Shown here: in pieces, positions 8,751-17,033 of the stretch
How positions within the stretch are numbered: position 1 is the first letter of the stretch
How the letters are laid out: every line of letters begins with the position of its first letter
DNA from: Aeromonas taiwanensis
GTDB taxonomy: Bacteria > Pseudomonadota > Gammaproteobacteria > Enterobacterales > Aeromonadaceae
Length of the DNA: 37,520 bases
Assembly: GCF_000820165.1 (NCBI RefSeq)
Contig: NZ_CDDD01000011.1
Span: forward strand, 1-37,520
Direction of reading: 5' to 3'
Translations under genes and position numbers: made by a program
Notes under the pieces: model-generated
What the model saw: only the letters and a program-made list of their open reading frames with translations
The model's database searches: none
Told to the model about the DNA's origin: nothing

Positions 8751-8752
8751 GT

Positions 8753-9982
8753 TTATTGATGGGTGGCCGGCTGAACCTGGCCATCCTTGCGCAGCTGGGT
8801 ATAGAGGCCAGCCCCGGCCAGCAGGCCGGTGAGGGCAAGCAGCCACCAGATGGCGGTGGCGGGGCGGCTGCCCGCATCCCCCAGCATAAAACCGATGAGC
8901 AGGTTGCCAAAGAGCGCCATGCAGCCCCCGGCGCTGGCATAGAAGCCGTAGTAGCTGCCGAGCTGCTCGGGCGGCGCGTAGCGGGGTAGCTGGGCGGCAA
9001 AGAGCGGGAAGCAGAGGATGGAGCCCAAGGAAAGCAGGGTTACCTGTGCCAAGACACCCGCCGTCGGCCAGGGGGACAGCAGGGGCAGGGCCAGATAGCT
9101 CAGCCCCATCATGCCGATCCCCAGCCCCATGGCGAGCGGCACCCCCAGGCGGCTCTCCACCAGGCGCGATGCCGGGATCTGGAGCACGACACCGATCACC
9201 GCCGTGAGGGTGAAGACGCCGCCGAGCAGGTGGGTGGCGTCCGGCAGGCTCTGGATATGGGCGGGCAGGGCGAGATAGAGCTGGTGGAACAGGATCTGGT
9301 AGCTGCCCGCCAGCAGGGTGAACCCCATAAAGGGGCGCTGGCGCACTATCTCCCCCCATTGGCGCAAAATGGCGCCGCGCGGGCTCTGGTGGCTCACCGG
9401 GCGTTTGGGCAGCACCCGGTATTGCAGCACCCCGAGCAGGGCGAAGAGGCTCGCCGCCAGGATCCCCGTCAGGGTATAGCTCTGCTGGGTCAATGTCAGG
9501 CCGACCAGGGGGCCGAGCAGCATGCCCGCCTGGCTGGCGAGATTGTGCAGGGCGAAGGCGCGCTGGCGCTGGCTCGGGTTGTGGCACTCGCTGGCGAGAT
9601 ACGCCTGGGCGCAGGGGGTGAACAGGGCCCCGGCAAAGCCGGTCAGGGTCGCCGCCAGCAGCAGGATGGGCAGGGATTCCGCCCAGCCGAGCAGCGCGAA
9701 CCCCAAGGATCGCACAAGGCAGCCCCAGACGATGGCGGGGTGATAGCCGATGCGATCCCCAAGGGTGCCCCCCAGGAGAAAGAGCCCCTGCTGGCTGAAG
9801 ACCCGCATCCCCATGACGAGGCCACAGGCCCAGCCGGCGAGGCCCAGCCCGGCGCCCATGTGCTGGGCGAGAAAGGGCATCATCATGTAGAAGCCGAGGT
9901 TGAAGGCCAGCCCGTTGGTGATGAGCAGGCGGGCGGCCGGACTCATGCCCTGCCAGTCCCGCCAGTAGGAGGCACCGCTCAT
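8753..9982 (-). CDS. MFS transporter (DHA1-like, MdtH/EntS-type)
   Basis: A 409-residue major facilitator with about twelve hydrophobic segments. The loop 2-3 motif A appears as GGTLGDRIGYHPAI, and the loop 4-5 region resembles drug:H+ antiporter 1 members such as MdtH. It lies 64 bases downstream of the ABC ATPase gene on the same strand and has its own good ribosome site (CGGAGG), so it is likely the last gene of the importer operon. In that setting a siderophore exporter role is attractive, but no siderophore synthesis genes are visible. A multidrug exporter is an equally valid reading from sequence alone. Confidence 0.85.
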   Translation of the reverse strand: MSGASYWRDWQGMSPAARLLITNGLAFNLGFYMMMPFLAQHMGAGLGLAGWACGLVMGMRVFSQQGLFLLGGTLGDRIGYHPAIVWGCLVRSLGFALLGWAESLPILLLAATLTGFAGALFTPCAQAYLASECHNPSQRQRAFALHNLASQAGMLLGPLVGLTLTQQSYTLTGILAASLFALLGVLQYRVLPKRPVSHQSPRGAILRQWGEIVRQRPFMGFTLLAGSYQILFHQLYLALPAHIQSLPDATHLLGGVFTLTAVIGVVLQIPASRLVESRLGVPLAMGLGIGMMGLSYLALPLLSPWPTAGVLAQVTLLSLGSILCFPLFAAQLPRYAPPEQLGSYYGFYASAGGCMALFGNLLIGFMLGDAGSRPATAIWWLLALTGLLAGAGLYTQLRKDGQVQPATHQ

Positions 9983-10046
9983 GTGGATGCCCTCCGGGCG
10001 AAGCGCCGGGGGCAGGGGGCGGTCAGCGGAAACTCGGGACGCGTCT

Positions 10047-10820
10047 TCATCCTGGCTGTCTTCGCACGGTGCGCAGGAAGGGGATGCCGCTGTGATCGTG
10101 GCTCACCTCCACCGGCACCTGATAGAGGCGCTCGATGAGGGGAGCGTCGAGCACCCTGGCGGGGGAGCCGAACGCCTGCAGATCGCCGCCGGCCAGCACG
10201 ATCAGCTGATCGGCGAACTGGGCGGCCAGGTTGAGATCATGCAGCACCACCAGGGTGATCCACTGCTGCTCCCGGGTCTGCTGGCACAGGTGCTCCATCA
10301 GCTGCATCTGGTGGTGCAGGTCCAGGGCGCTGACCGGCTCGTCCAGCATCATGATGCGGGGATCGCGCAGCAGCACCTGGGCGAAGAGCACCATCTGCCG
10401 CTGGCCGCCGCTCAGGGAGTAGAGGGGGCGATCCGCCAGATGGGCGATGCCGAGTGCCTGCAGGGCGCGGCCGGCAGCCAGGATGTCCTCGTCCGCGAGG
10501 CGCATGGAGAGGCTGTCGAGGCGCCCGAGCACCACCACCTCGATGACGCTGAGGTCCAGCTCCAGCTGGATGTTCTGGGGCATGTAGCCAAACTGCTGGC
10601 GCCACCTGGCCTGCGTCATCTGGCGGGCGCTCTGGCCATCCAGGCTGATGTCGCCGCCATCGGCGGCGAGCTCACCGAACAGGGCGCGCAGCAGCGAGGT
10701 CTTGCCGGTCCCGTTCGGGCCGATGATCACATGGACCTGACCCGGATGCAGGGTGAGGCTGAGCTCCCGCAGCAGGGTCTGCTGGCCGAGGGAGAGGGAG
10801 AGTCGGGATATTTCAAGCAC
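10047..10820 (-). CDS. ABC transporter ATP-binding protein (FecE/HmuV type)
   Basis: A 257-residue ABC ATPase. Walker A is GPNGTGKT (34-41), the signature LSGGQRQ begins at residue 137, Walker B is IMMLDEP (157-163), and the H-loop is VVLHDLNLAA. The fold and length match ATPases of iron-siderophore, haem and cobalamin importers (COG1120). Its ATG overlaps the permease stop by 8 bases, which shows coupling. It should power substrate passage through the FecCD-type permease encoded just upstream. Confidence 0.92.
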   Translation of the reverse strand: MLEISRLSLSLGQQTLLRELSLTLHPGQVHVIIGPNGTGKTSLLRALFGELAADGGDISLDGQSARQMTQARWRQQFGYMPQNIQLELDLSVIEVVVLGRLDSLSMRLADEDILAAGRALQALGIAHLADRPLYSLSGGQRQMVLFAQVLLRDPRIMMLDEPVSALDLHHQMQLMEHLCQQTREQQWITLVVLHDLNLAAQFADQLIVLAGGDLQAFGSPARVLDAPLIERLYQVPVEVSHDHSGIPFLRTVRRQPG

Positions 10821-11865
10821 GTTTACGCCCCCTGCCGAGGATCAACCAGATGAAGAAGGGCACGCCGATGAGCGCGGTGACGATGCCGATGGGGAACAGG
10901 GCCCCCGGAATGATGGACTTGGAGAGCACGGAGGCGGCCGAGAGCATGCAGGCGCCGCACAGGGCGGAGAGGGGGATCAAAAAGCGCTGATCTTCCCCCA
11001 CCAGCATGCGGGCGATATGGGGGGCCACCAGGCCGACGAAACCGATGACACCGACGAAGCTGGTGGCGGTGGCGGTCAGCAGGGCGACCAGCACCAGGGT
11101 CTTCATGCGCAGCCTGTCGACGTTGACCCCGAGACTGCGGGCGCGGGCTTCCCCAAGGCGCAGGCTGGTGAGGGCCCAGGCGTCCCGGTAGATAAGCACG
11201 GTACAGATCAGGGTGACGGCGGCGGTGATGATCAGGGAGTCCCAGGTGGTGCGCATCAGGCTGCCAAAGAGCCAGAACAGGATCTGCTGGTTGAGCTCGG
11301 GGGAGGAGAGGAACTGCAGCAGGGAGAGCAGGGACTGGAACAAAAAGAGCAGGGCGATGCCGGCCAGGATCAGGGTCTGGCTGTTGACGTGGCGCATCAT
11401 GGCCAGACCGAACAAGAGGCTCGCAGCCAGCATGCAGAGAATAAAGGCGCCGGCCGGAATGGCCACCAGGGGAGGAAGCCCCAGCCCCCCAGTATAGAGT
11501 GCGAGCGCCGCACCCAGGCCCGCCGCCGCCGCGAGCCCAAGGGTGTAGGGGCTCGCCAGGGGGTTGTCCAGCAGGGTCTGCATCTGCACGCCGCCAAGGC
11601 CGAGGGCCGCACCGACCACCAGGGCCATGAGGGCGATGGGCAGGCGCATGTCGTGGACTATGGTGCGGGTCATGGGGTCGGCCTGGGCGGGGGAGATCAG
11701 GGCATCGACCACGTCGTGCAGGGCGAGCAGGGAGGGGCCGGTGGCGATGTCGAGCACCAGGGTGATGCACAGCACCAGGGCGAGCAGCAGGAGCCAGCGC
11801 CAGCGTCGGCGCTCCCGTTGCCGCTGCCGGGTGAGGGTCTGCTGCAGGGCAGCCAAATCATTCAT
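10813..11865 (-). CDS. FecCD-family ABC transporter permease
   Basis: A 350-residue inner-membrane permease with about nine to ten helices and the BtuC/FecCD signatures RLPIALMALVVGAALGLGG near the N-terminus, NPLASPYTLG, and GFVGLVAPHIARMLVG near the C-terminus, which contacts the ATPase. ATG 11865 was chosen because AGGA lies upstream and the N-terminus matches family length; an in-frame upstream start at 11904 would run through an intercistronic hairpin. It belongs to the operon binding protein-permease-ATPase-MFS. FecCD permeases move Fe-siderophores, haem, B12 or molybdate; Fe is favoured by the Fur-like promoter. Confidence 0.92.
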   Translation of the reverse strand: MNDLAALQQTLTRQRQRERRRWRWLLLLALVLCITLVLDIATGPSLLALHDVVDALISPAQADPMTRTIVHDMRLPIALMALVVGAALGLGGVQMQTLLDNPLASPYTLGLAAAAGLGAALALYTGGLGLPPLVAIPAGAFILCMLAASLLFGLAMMRHVNSQTLILAGIALLFLFQSLLSLLQFLSSPELNQQILFWLFGSLMRTTWDSLIITAAVTLICTVLIYRDAWALTSLRLGEARARSLGVNVDRLRMKTLVLVALLTATATSFVGVIGFVGLVAPHIARMLVGEDQRFLIPLSALCGACMLSAASVLSKSIIPGALFPIGIVTALIGVPFFIWLILGRGRKRA

Positions 11866-11882
11866 GGTTAGGATCCTGACTC

Positions 11883-11902
11883 GGGCGCCACGAGGGGCGC
11901 CC
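11883..11902 (-). promoter_or_regulatory. Intercistronic stem-loop between binding protein and permease genes
   Basis: GGGCGCC / GGCGCCC, a perfect 7-base stem with a six-base loop, has no T tract. A second smaller hairpin (TGCCTG/CAGGCA) lies just upstream in the 102-base gap. Such elements commonly protect or partly terminate the binding-protein message so that more binding protein than permease is made; here that is inference. Confidence 0.55.
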
Positions 11903-11967
11903 ACAAAGATTGAAGAGAGATGATGCAGAGGGCTCTGCCTGGGCAGGCAAAGCCCAGACTGCCGGCG

Positions 11968-13089
11968 TTAGTTTGCTTCACCCTGCTTGATACCCAGCAT
12001 AAAGGTGCCCTGGGGGCGAATGGGCAGATAGTGCTGGTAGAACGCCTGATAGGTGGCCAGGGGATCGAGATCCTGGAACAGGTCCGGGTAGAGGGACTTG
12101 GCCATGAACTGGATGAGGGCGGCATCCATGATGCTGCGGGTCGCGCCGTGGTAGACCGCATAGAGGCGACCCTGCTGCACCGCGGGCAGCTCGCTCCAGC
12201 CCGGACGGGCGGCGAAGCCTTGCAGGCGCTGGCGCACCGTCTGGGCCGAGATGTCCTGGCCGACCTGCATCGCCTCGGCGCTGCTCACGCTCTCGTAACC
12301 CGCCATCAGGATCACCTCGGGCTTGCTCGCCAGCAGTTGTTCCGGGTGAATGGGGCCCCAGCGATCAACGAAGGGGGCCGCCACGTTGTCGCCACCGGCC
12401 AGCAGGGCCATGGCGCCCCACATGTCCTTGCCATAGGTGTAGCTGTACTCGGCCGGGCCCTTGTCACCCAGCTCGATGTAGACGCGGGGCGGCTTGCGCT
12501 TCGCCGCGGCGATGCGTGAGGTGATGGTGTCGATGGTGGCCTTGTATTCGTCCGCCATCTTGCGTGCCCTGGCCTCCTGGCCGGTGAGCTTGCCAAGCAG
12601 CAGGGTGCTCGCCATGTGGCGCTCCAGGGTCTGGGCGTTGTAGTCGATGACCACCACGGGGATCCCCGCCTGCTCGAGGCGTGGCAAGTCCGCGGCCAGG
12701 GCCTCGTATTGCCACTTCGCCAGGATCACCAGATCGGGTTTGACAGCCAGGGTCTTCTCGATGGAGAAGCTCTGATCCTGGACGTTGCCAAGGTCGGGGA
12801 CCTTGGCCAGCTGCGGCAGGCTGGCGACATAGAGAGACCAGATAGCGGGGCGGGATTTGACGAACCAGCCTTGAGACATGCCCACCAGGCGATCGGCCCC
12901 GCCATCACCGGCCACCGCCAGGTAATCCTCGGGGTAGAAGCCGAGCACGATGCGGCTGGCGGGCAGGGTCAGCGAGACCTTGCGGCCCATCACATCCTCC
13001 ACTTCTGCGGGGGCGGCGGCTTGCACCATCCAGCTCATCAGCGCGAGCTGACCAAGCAACAACAACTTTGCCAGGGGGTGACGAAACAT
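11968..13089 (-). CDS. Periplasmic iron/siderophore-type ABC substrate-binding protein
   Basis: A 373-residue class III (helical-backbone) binding protein. Residues 1-25 form a signal peptide (LLLLGQLALMSWMVQAAA, cleavage near AAA-PAE), without a lipobox, so the product is periplasmic. The mature part starts with EVEDVMGRKVSLTLPASRIV, the conserved opening of COG0614 proteins, and contains KPDLVILAKW and KPEVILMAGYES, the paired lobe motifs. It is first in the ABC-MFS operon. The ligand is unknown: ferric siderophore or haem is likely because of the Fur-like box upstream; molybdate or cobalamin is possible. Confidence 0.88.
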   Translation of the reverse strand: MFRHPLAKLLLLGQLALMSWMVQAAAPAEVEDVMGRKVSLTLPASRIVLGFYPEDYLAVAGDGGADRLVGMSQGWFVKSRPAIWSLYVASLPQLAKVPDLGNVQDQSFSIEKTLAVKPDLVILAKWQYEALAADLPRLEQAGIPVVVIDYNAQTLERHMASTLLLGKLTGQEARARKMADEYKATIDTITSRIAAAKRKPPRVYIELGDKGPAEYSYTYGKDMWGAMALLAGGDNVAAPFVDRWGPIHPEQLLASKPEVILMAGYESVSSAEAMQVGQDISAQTVRQRLQGFAARPGWSELPAVQQGRLYAVYHGATRSIMDAALIQFMAKSLYPDLFQDLDPLATYQAFYQHYLPIRPQGTFMLGIKQGEAN

Positions 13090-13126
13090 CTTGTGAAACC
13101 TCGGGGTGTGGTGAGATAGAAAAAGA

Positions 13127-13162
13127 AGCGAGAACTATTACTATTCGGGAGATGAAAAGCAA
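13127..13162 (-). promoter_or_regulatory. Candidate Fur box overlapping promoter of the ABC-MFS operon
   Basis: On the minus strand 13145-13127 reads AATAGTAATAGTTCTCGCT, which agrees at 14 of 18 scored positions with the AATGATAATNATTCTCATT form of the Fur box. A -35-like TTGCTT (13162-13157) is followed after 17 bases by -10-like AATAGT (13139-13134), which lies inside the box. A start near 13127 would leave a leader of about 38 bases. The arrangement fits iron-dependent repression; the assignment is by eye. Confidence 0.5.
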
Positions 13163-13262
13163 TAAACGTTTGTGCGATTCCCCTCCTGTTATGCCTGTCT
13201 TTACCTTTTGGCCGATCCGCCAGCATAAAATCATGTTCCAATAGAAACCACTTTTCCGGTGA

Positions 13263-13291
13263 GGGGGCTGTATGACGCCATTGGGGGCTGT
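13263..13291. repeat. 9-base direct repeat spaced two helical turns
   Basis: GGGGGCTGT occurs at 13263-13271 and 13283-13291, 20 bases start to start, on the exeM-proximal side of the divergent intergenic region. The second copy runs into six T. Equal spacing on one DNA face suggests tandem binding sites, but chance is not excluded. Confidence 0.4.
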
Positions 13292-13311
13292 TTTTTCGTT
13301 CTGAGGACGGG

Positions 13312-13574
13312 GGCGTCGCGCTGCCGGCGGGGCTTGGCACCACCATGGAGCTAGGGCCAACAGGAGCCGGCGACAGCTTGTGACGGGCCCAGCACCTTGA
13401 TGGGGTGCCAACCACCAATATGGGTATTGCCCGTCACCTCTACGCAACAATTTGTTGTCATTGTTAGCCAGCTCCCAGCGACTCCGTCGCTAAACGGGCA
13501 GAGTACGCGCGATTTCGGCCTCTGGCCGGTATCCACAGGCAAAAGGTGCTGCGGCCCGCCTCCCGCGGGGCGCC
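13312..13574. repeat. 263-base segment with 30-base imperfect inverted ends and internal hairpins
   Basis: The 521-base gap between the divergent binding-protein and exeM genes is largely occupied by this element. Its left arm 13312-13341 and the reverse complement of the right arm 13545-13574 match at 22 of 30 positions without gaps; shared cores are GGCG, GGCGGG and GCACC. Inside are TTGGCACC (13334) / GGTGCCAA (13404-13411), GTGACGGGC (13380-13388) / GCCCGTCAC (13429-13437), CAACAA-T-TTGTTG (13444-13456), AGCGAC/GTCGCT near 13487 and CGGCC/GGCCG near 13517. No target duplication or transposase is visible. It could be a MITE-like repeat or the structured leader of exeM. Short open frames occur on both strands within it and are not called as genes. 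Confidence 0.55.
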
Positions 13575-13610
13575 AATAACATAATCAGCAAATAAAAAAG
13601 GAAACTGACC

Positions 13611-16600
13611 ATGTCAGGAAGACACTCTCTTGTGGCGCTGGCCGTCGGGCTGGCGTTGACGGGACAGGCACAGGCGCAACTGCTTATCAGCGAATATCTG
13701 GAAGGATCCAGCAACAACAAGGCGGTGGAGCTGAGCAATGTGGGCTCCAGCGTCATCGACCTCTCCGCATACCGTCTGGCGCTCTATGCCAACGGCAAAC
13801 CCCTCACCGACGCCCCCACCAACAGCCTGGCGCTGCAGGGCACGCTCGCCCCGGGCGCGAGCCTGGTGCTGGCCAACCCCTCCGCGAACGCCGAGATCCT
13901 GGCCAAGGCGACCCAGACCAGCGGCAACCTGGTGTTCAACGGTGACGATGCCCTGGTGCTCTATCGCGGCAGCGAGATAATCGACAGCTTCGGCCAGGTG
14001 GGGGTGGACCCCGGCACGGCCTGGGTGTCGGGCGGCGTCTCGACCCTGGACATGACCCTGCGCCGCAAGGCCACCGTCACCACGGGCCGGGTCGATGCGG
14101 CCTCACCCTTCGAGCCGGCGCTGGAATACGTAGCGGCACCGAAAGATGACGCCAGTGGCCTCGGCTGCAGCGGCGATGGCCCTTGCGACGCCACCCAGCC
14201 GCCTGCCTTCGTCTGCCCGGTGGACGAGCTGGTGCCGGTGCCTGCCATTCAGGGCCACGGCAGCAGCAGCCCCCTGGTGCCGGCCGGCAAGTTTGAATCC
14301 GAGCAGGTCCATGCCACTCGCGGCGTGGTGACCCAGGTGGTCAGCGGCCTCTACAAGGGCTTCTTCATTCAGGACGCGCAGGGGGATGGCGATCCGGTGA
14401 CCTCCGACGGCCTCTTTGTCTACAGCACCAAGGCCAACGCTGCCGTCGTGCCGGGTGCCGAGGTGTGCGTCTCGGGCAAGGTGAAGGAGTACTTCAACCA
14501 GACCCAGATCAACGCCGACGATCTGGTAGTGACCCAGCCTGCCGGCGCCGTGCCGGCGGCGGTGGATCTGGTGCCGGTGGCGGGCGAGAGCCTGACCGAG
14601 CTGCTGGAGCGTCACGAGGGGATGCAGGTGCGGCTGGTGCCCGAATCCAGCCTGGTGGTGACCCGCAACTTCAGCTTCGACTACGACGGCAAGCGCAACA
14701 ACCTGGTGCTCTCTTATGGCGCGCCGCTCATCAAGTCGACCCAGAAATTTGCCGCCATGAGCGAGGAGGCGAGCAACTGGGCCCTGCGCAACCAGCAGAA
14801 CCAGCTGGTGGTGGAGACCGACGCCAAGGCGCCGGACGGTGTGCTGCCCTGGTTCCCCGGCTTCAACGCCGAGGACGGTTATCTGCGCATCGGCGACAAG
14901 CTCAACGGGCTGGAGGGGGCCCTTGGCTACTCCTACAACCTGTTCAGGCTGGTGGCCAGCAACCGCATCGATGCAAGCCAGATTGATCACAGCGGCTGGG
15001 ATCGGGTGGAAACGCCGGAACTCGCCGAGGCGGGGGATCTGCGGGTCGCCAGCTTCAACGTGCTCAACTTCTTCACCACTGTCGTGGGGGGGGATGCCAA
15101 CCCCACCGGCAGCAACCGGGGCGCCCTGACGGTGGCGGAGTTCGAGTTGCAGCGCACCAAGATCGTCAGCGCCATCACCCGGCTCAACGCCGACGTGGTT
15201 GGCCTGATGGAGATCGAGAACAACGGCTACGGTGACAACTCCGCCATCGCCAACCTGGTGGCGGCCCTCAACGCCGCCCTGCCGGACGAGGCGGATCACT
15301 ACCGCTGGATTGCCTCCCCGGACGGCAAGCCGATTGGCACCGACGCCATCACTGTGGGCCTCATCTACCGGCCCGCCAGCGTGACGCCCGAGGGGGCCGC
15401 CAGCCTCATCGCGCTGCCGATGCAGCAGGCCGAGGCGCAGGACGCCAGCGGCAAGACGGTGACCATCAACCAGGGGATGCGCGAGTCGCTGGTGCAGCGC
15501 TTCAGCTCGCCCAAGGGGGATGCGCCCCTGACCCTGGTGGTCAACCACCTCAAGTCCAAGGGGTCCGCCTGCTTCGAGGATTACCCCGACTACGTGAGCG
15601 CGGATCCTCTGGATGGCCAGGGCCACTGCAACGCGCTGCGGGTCTCCGCCGCCAAGGTGCTGGGGGAGAACCTCAAGGATCTGGCCGGGGATCTGCTGCT
15701 TATCGGCGACATGAACGCCTACGGCATGGAGGATCCCATCCGGGTGCTGACCGACTATGATCCGGCCGCCCAGACGCGCCAGATCATGAGTGCCTCCTTC
15801 ACCACGTTGGCGGGTCAGCCCCTTGAGGAGAGCGGTAGTGCCCTGGGCAAGGGGTATGGGTTGGTGAACCTGAACACCCGCTTCCACGGCACCGATACCT
15901 ACTCCTACAGCTATGAGGGAGAGCTTGGCAACCTGGATCACGCCCTGGCCAATCCCAGCCTCGCGGCCAAGGTGATCGGCATCGAGGATTGGCACATCAA
16001 CTCCGCCGAGAGCAACTTCTTCGAGTACGGCACCAAGTACAGCGGCCAGCTGGCGAAGTCCGAAGGGCCCTTCAGCGCCTCGGATCACGATCCCGTGCTG
16101 GTGGCCATCCTGTATCCGCTGCCCCCTGCCGGAGTGATCGCGCTGGAGAGCAGCGCCGCGAGCGTGGAGGAGGGGAGCACCTTGTCCCTGAGTGTCAGCC
16201 GCAGCGATGGCAGCCACGGGGAGGCCAGCGTCAGCTATCGCATCGTCTACGGCAGCGCGGACGCAAGCGACGTGGCGCCCCTCACCGGCACCCTGCACTG
16301 GGCGGACGGGCAGAGCGACAGCCAGAGCATCAGCATCCCGGTGAAGAGCGACACCCTGCACGAGGGGGATGAGACCTTCACCCTGGAGCTGTTTGATGCG
16401 AGCGGCGCGGCTCTGGGGGATCAGCACCAGACCCTGGTCACCATCAAGGACAAGCTGGCACCGTCCACCATCGCCCTGGCTCACCCCGCCATGTCGGTGA
16501 ACGAGGGGCAGTGGTTTGTGGAGATCCCGCTGGTGCGCACCGGCGATCTCAGCAAGCCCGCCCGTGCCAGGGTAAGTCTTGAGGGGATCACGGCGCGCTG

Positions 16601-16829
16601 GGGGCTGGACTTCCTGCCCTGGCTCGGCCAGTCGGTGAGCTGGGCCGCGGGCGAGGGGGGCAGCAAGTCGGTCAAGGTGTTGATCATCGATGACTGGTTT
16701 GTCGAGCCCACCGAGCAGTGCAGCGTGCACCTCGAGAAGCTGAAAGGGGCCCAGCCGGGCGCCGTCCAGCAGACCCGGGTCGACATCCAGGACAACGACA
16801 AGTCCTGGTGGCCCTTCGGCCGTCGCTGA
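13611..16829 (+). CDS. ExeM-like secreted endonuclease/exonuclease with Calx-beta repeats
   Basis: A 1072-residue exported nuclease. Signal peptide residues 1-22 end AQA-Q. Residues about 23-130 form a lamin-tail-like domain (QLLISEYLEGSSNNKAVEL), then an OB-fold-like region, then the exonuclease-endonuclease-phosphatase domain: VASFNVLNFF (about 480), the catalytic Glu in GLMEIENNGYG (about 530), GDMNAYGMEDP (about 700) and the terminal SDHDPVL (about 823). Two Calx-beta-like repeats (about 845-945 and 955-1065) end in DKL and DND motifs. AAGGA precedes ATG 13611. ExeM/Xds-type enzymes degrade extracellular DNA for phosphate, nucleotides or biofilm dispersal. Unlike Shewanella ExeM, no GlyGly-CTERM sorting tail is present; the protein ends WWPFGRR. 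Confidence 0.9.
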   Translation: MSGRHSLVALAVGLALTGQAQAQLLISEYLEGSSNNKAVELSNVGSSVIDLSAYRLALYANGKPLTDAPTNSLALQGTLAPGASLVLANPSANAEILAKATQTSGNLVFNGDDALVLYRGSEIIDSFGQVGVDPGTAWVSGGVSTLDMTLRRKATVTTGRVDAASPFEPALEYVAAPKDDASGLGCSGDGPCDATQPPAFVCPVDELVPVPAIQGHGSSSPLVPAGKFESEQVHATRGVVTQVVSGLYKGFFIQDAQGDGDPVTSDGLFVYSTKANAAVVPGAEVCVSGKVKEYFNQTQINADDLVVTQPAGAVPAAVDLVPVAGESLTELLERHEGMQVRLVPESSLVVTRNFSFDYDGKRNNLVLSYGAPLIKSTQKFAAMSEEASNWALRNQQNQLVVETDAKAPDGVLPWFPGFNAEDGYLRIGDKLNGLEGALGYSYNLFRLVASNRIDASQIDHSGWDRVETPELAEAGDLRVASFNVLNFFTTVVGGDANPTGSNRGALTVAEFELQRTKIVSAITRLNADVVGLMEIENNGYGDNSAIANLVAALNAALPDEADHYRWIASPDGKPIGTDAITVGLIYRPASVTPEGAASLIALPMQQAEAQDASGKTVTINQGMRESLVQRFSSPKGDAPLTLVVNHLKSKGSACFEDYPDYVSADPLDGQGHCNALRVSAAKVLGENLKDLAGDLLLIGDMNAYGMEDPIRVLTDYDPAAQTRQIMSASFTTLAGQPLEESGSALGKGYGLVNLNTRFHGTDTYSYSYEGELGNLDHALANPSLAAKVIGIEDWHINSAESNFFEYGTKYSGQLAKSEGPFSASDHDPVLVAILYPLPPAGVIALESSAASVEEGSTLSLSVSRSDGSHGEASVSYRIVYGSADASDVAPLTGTLHWADGQSDSQSISIPVKSDTLHEGDETFTLELFDASGAALGDQHQTLVTIKDKLAPSTIALAHPAMSVNEGQWFVEIPLVRTGDLSKPARARVSLEGITARWGLDFLPWLGQSVSWAAGEGGSKSVKVLIIDDWFVEPTEQCSVHLEKLKGAQPGAVQQTRVDIQDNDKSWWPFGRR

Positions 16830-16851
16830 GGCGGTGATGACATCTGACATG

Positions 16852-16872
16852 AGGGGCCTGCGGGCCCCTTTT
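16852..16872 (+). terminator. Terminator of exeM
   Basis: AGGGGCC-TGCG-GGCCCCT is followed by TTTT; it lies 22 bases after the exeM stop. Confidence 0.8.
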
Positions 16873-16975
16873 CGTTCACAGGCCGCCTGGTTGATGGGGC
16901 GGATGGTTGACGGGGCCGGCGGGTGAGTGAATGCCGGCGACAAGGGCGTTTCCCCTGATCCCGTGAAGAACCATG

Positions 16976-17004
16976 AAAAAGGCCCACCTCGACGGGTGGG
17001 CCTT
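16976..17004 (-). terminator. Terminator of the glycine-zipper gene
   Basis: On the minus strand GGCCCACC / GGTGGGCC with a six-base loop is followed by five T. It lies 30 bases after the stop of the minus-strand gene. Confidence 0.88.
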
Positions 17005-17033
17005 CCTCATGGCGGGGCGCTCCTAACGGAGTA

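Noticed and set aside
13312..13574. Integron attC site
   Set aside because: Imperfect inverted repeats suggested it, but no RYYYAAC/GTTRRRY pair at the ends, no gene cassette and no integrase nearby.
13351..13579. Short open frames on both strands within the inverted-repeat element
   Set aside because: They lie in hairpin-rich DNA, lack ribosome sites and overlap each other; explained by the repeat structure rather than coding.
13312..13610. Cobalamin, c-di-GMP or other named riboswitch upstream of exeM
   Set aside because: The conserved core boxes of these classes could not be matched by eye.
14103..16943. Very long minus-strand open frame opposite exeM
   Set aside because: It is antisense to a gene with clear signal peptide and nuclease motifs, has low-complexity His/Gly/Val-rich content, and arises from high G+C third positions.
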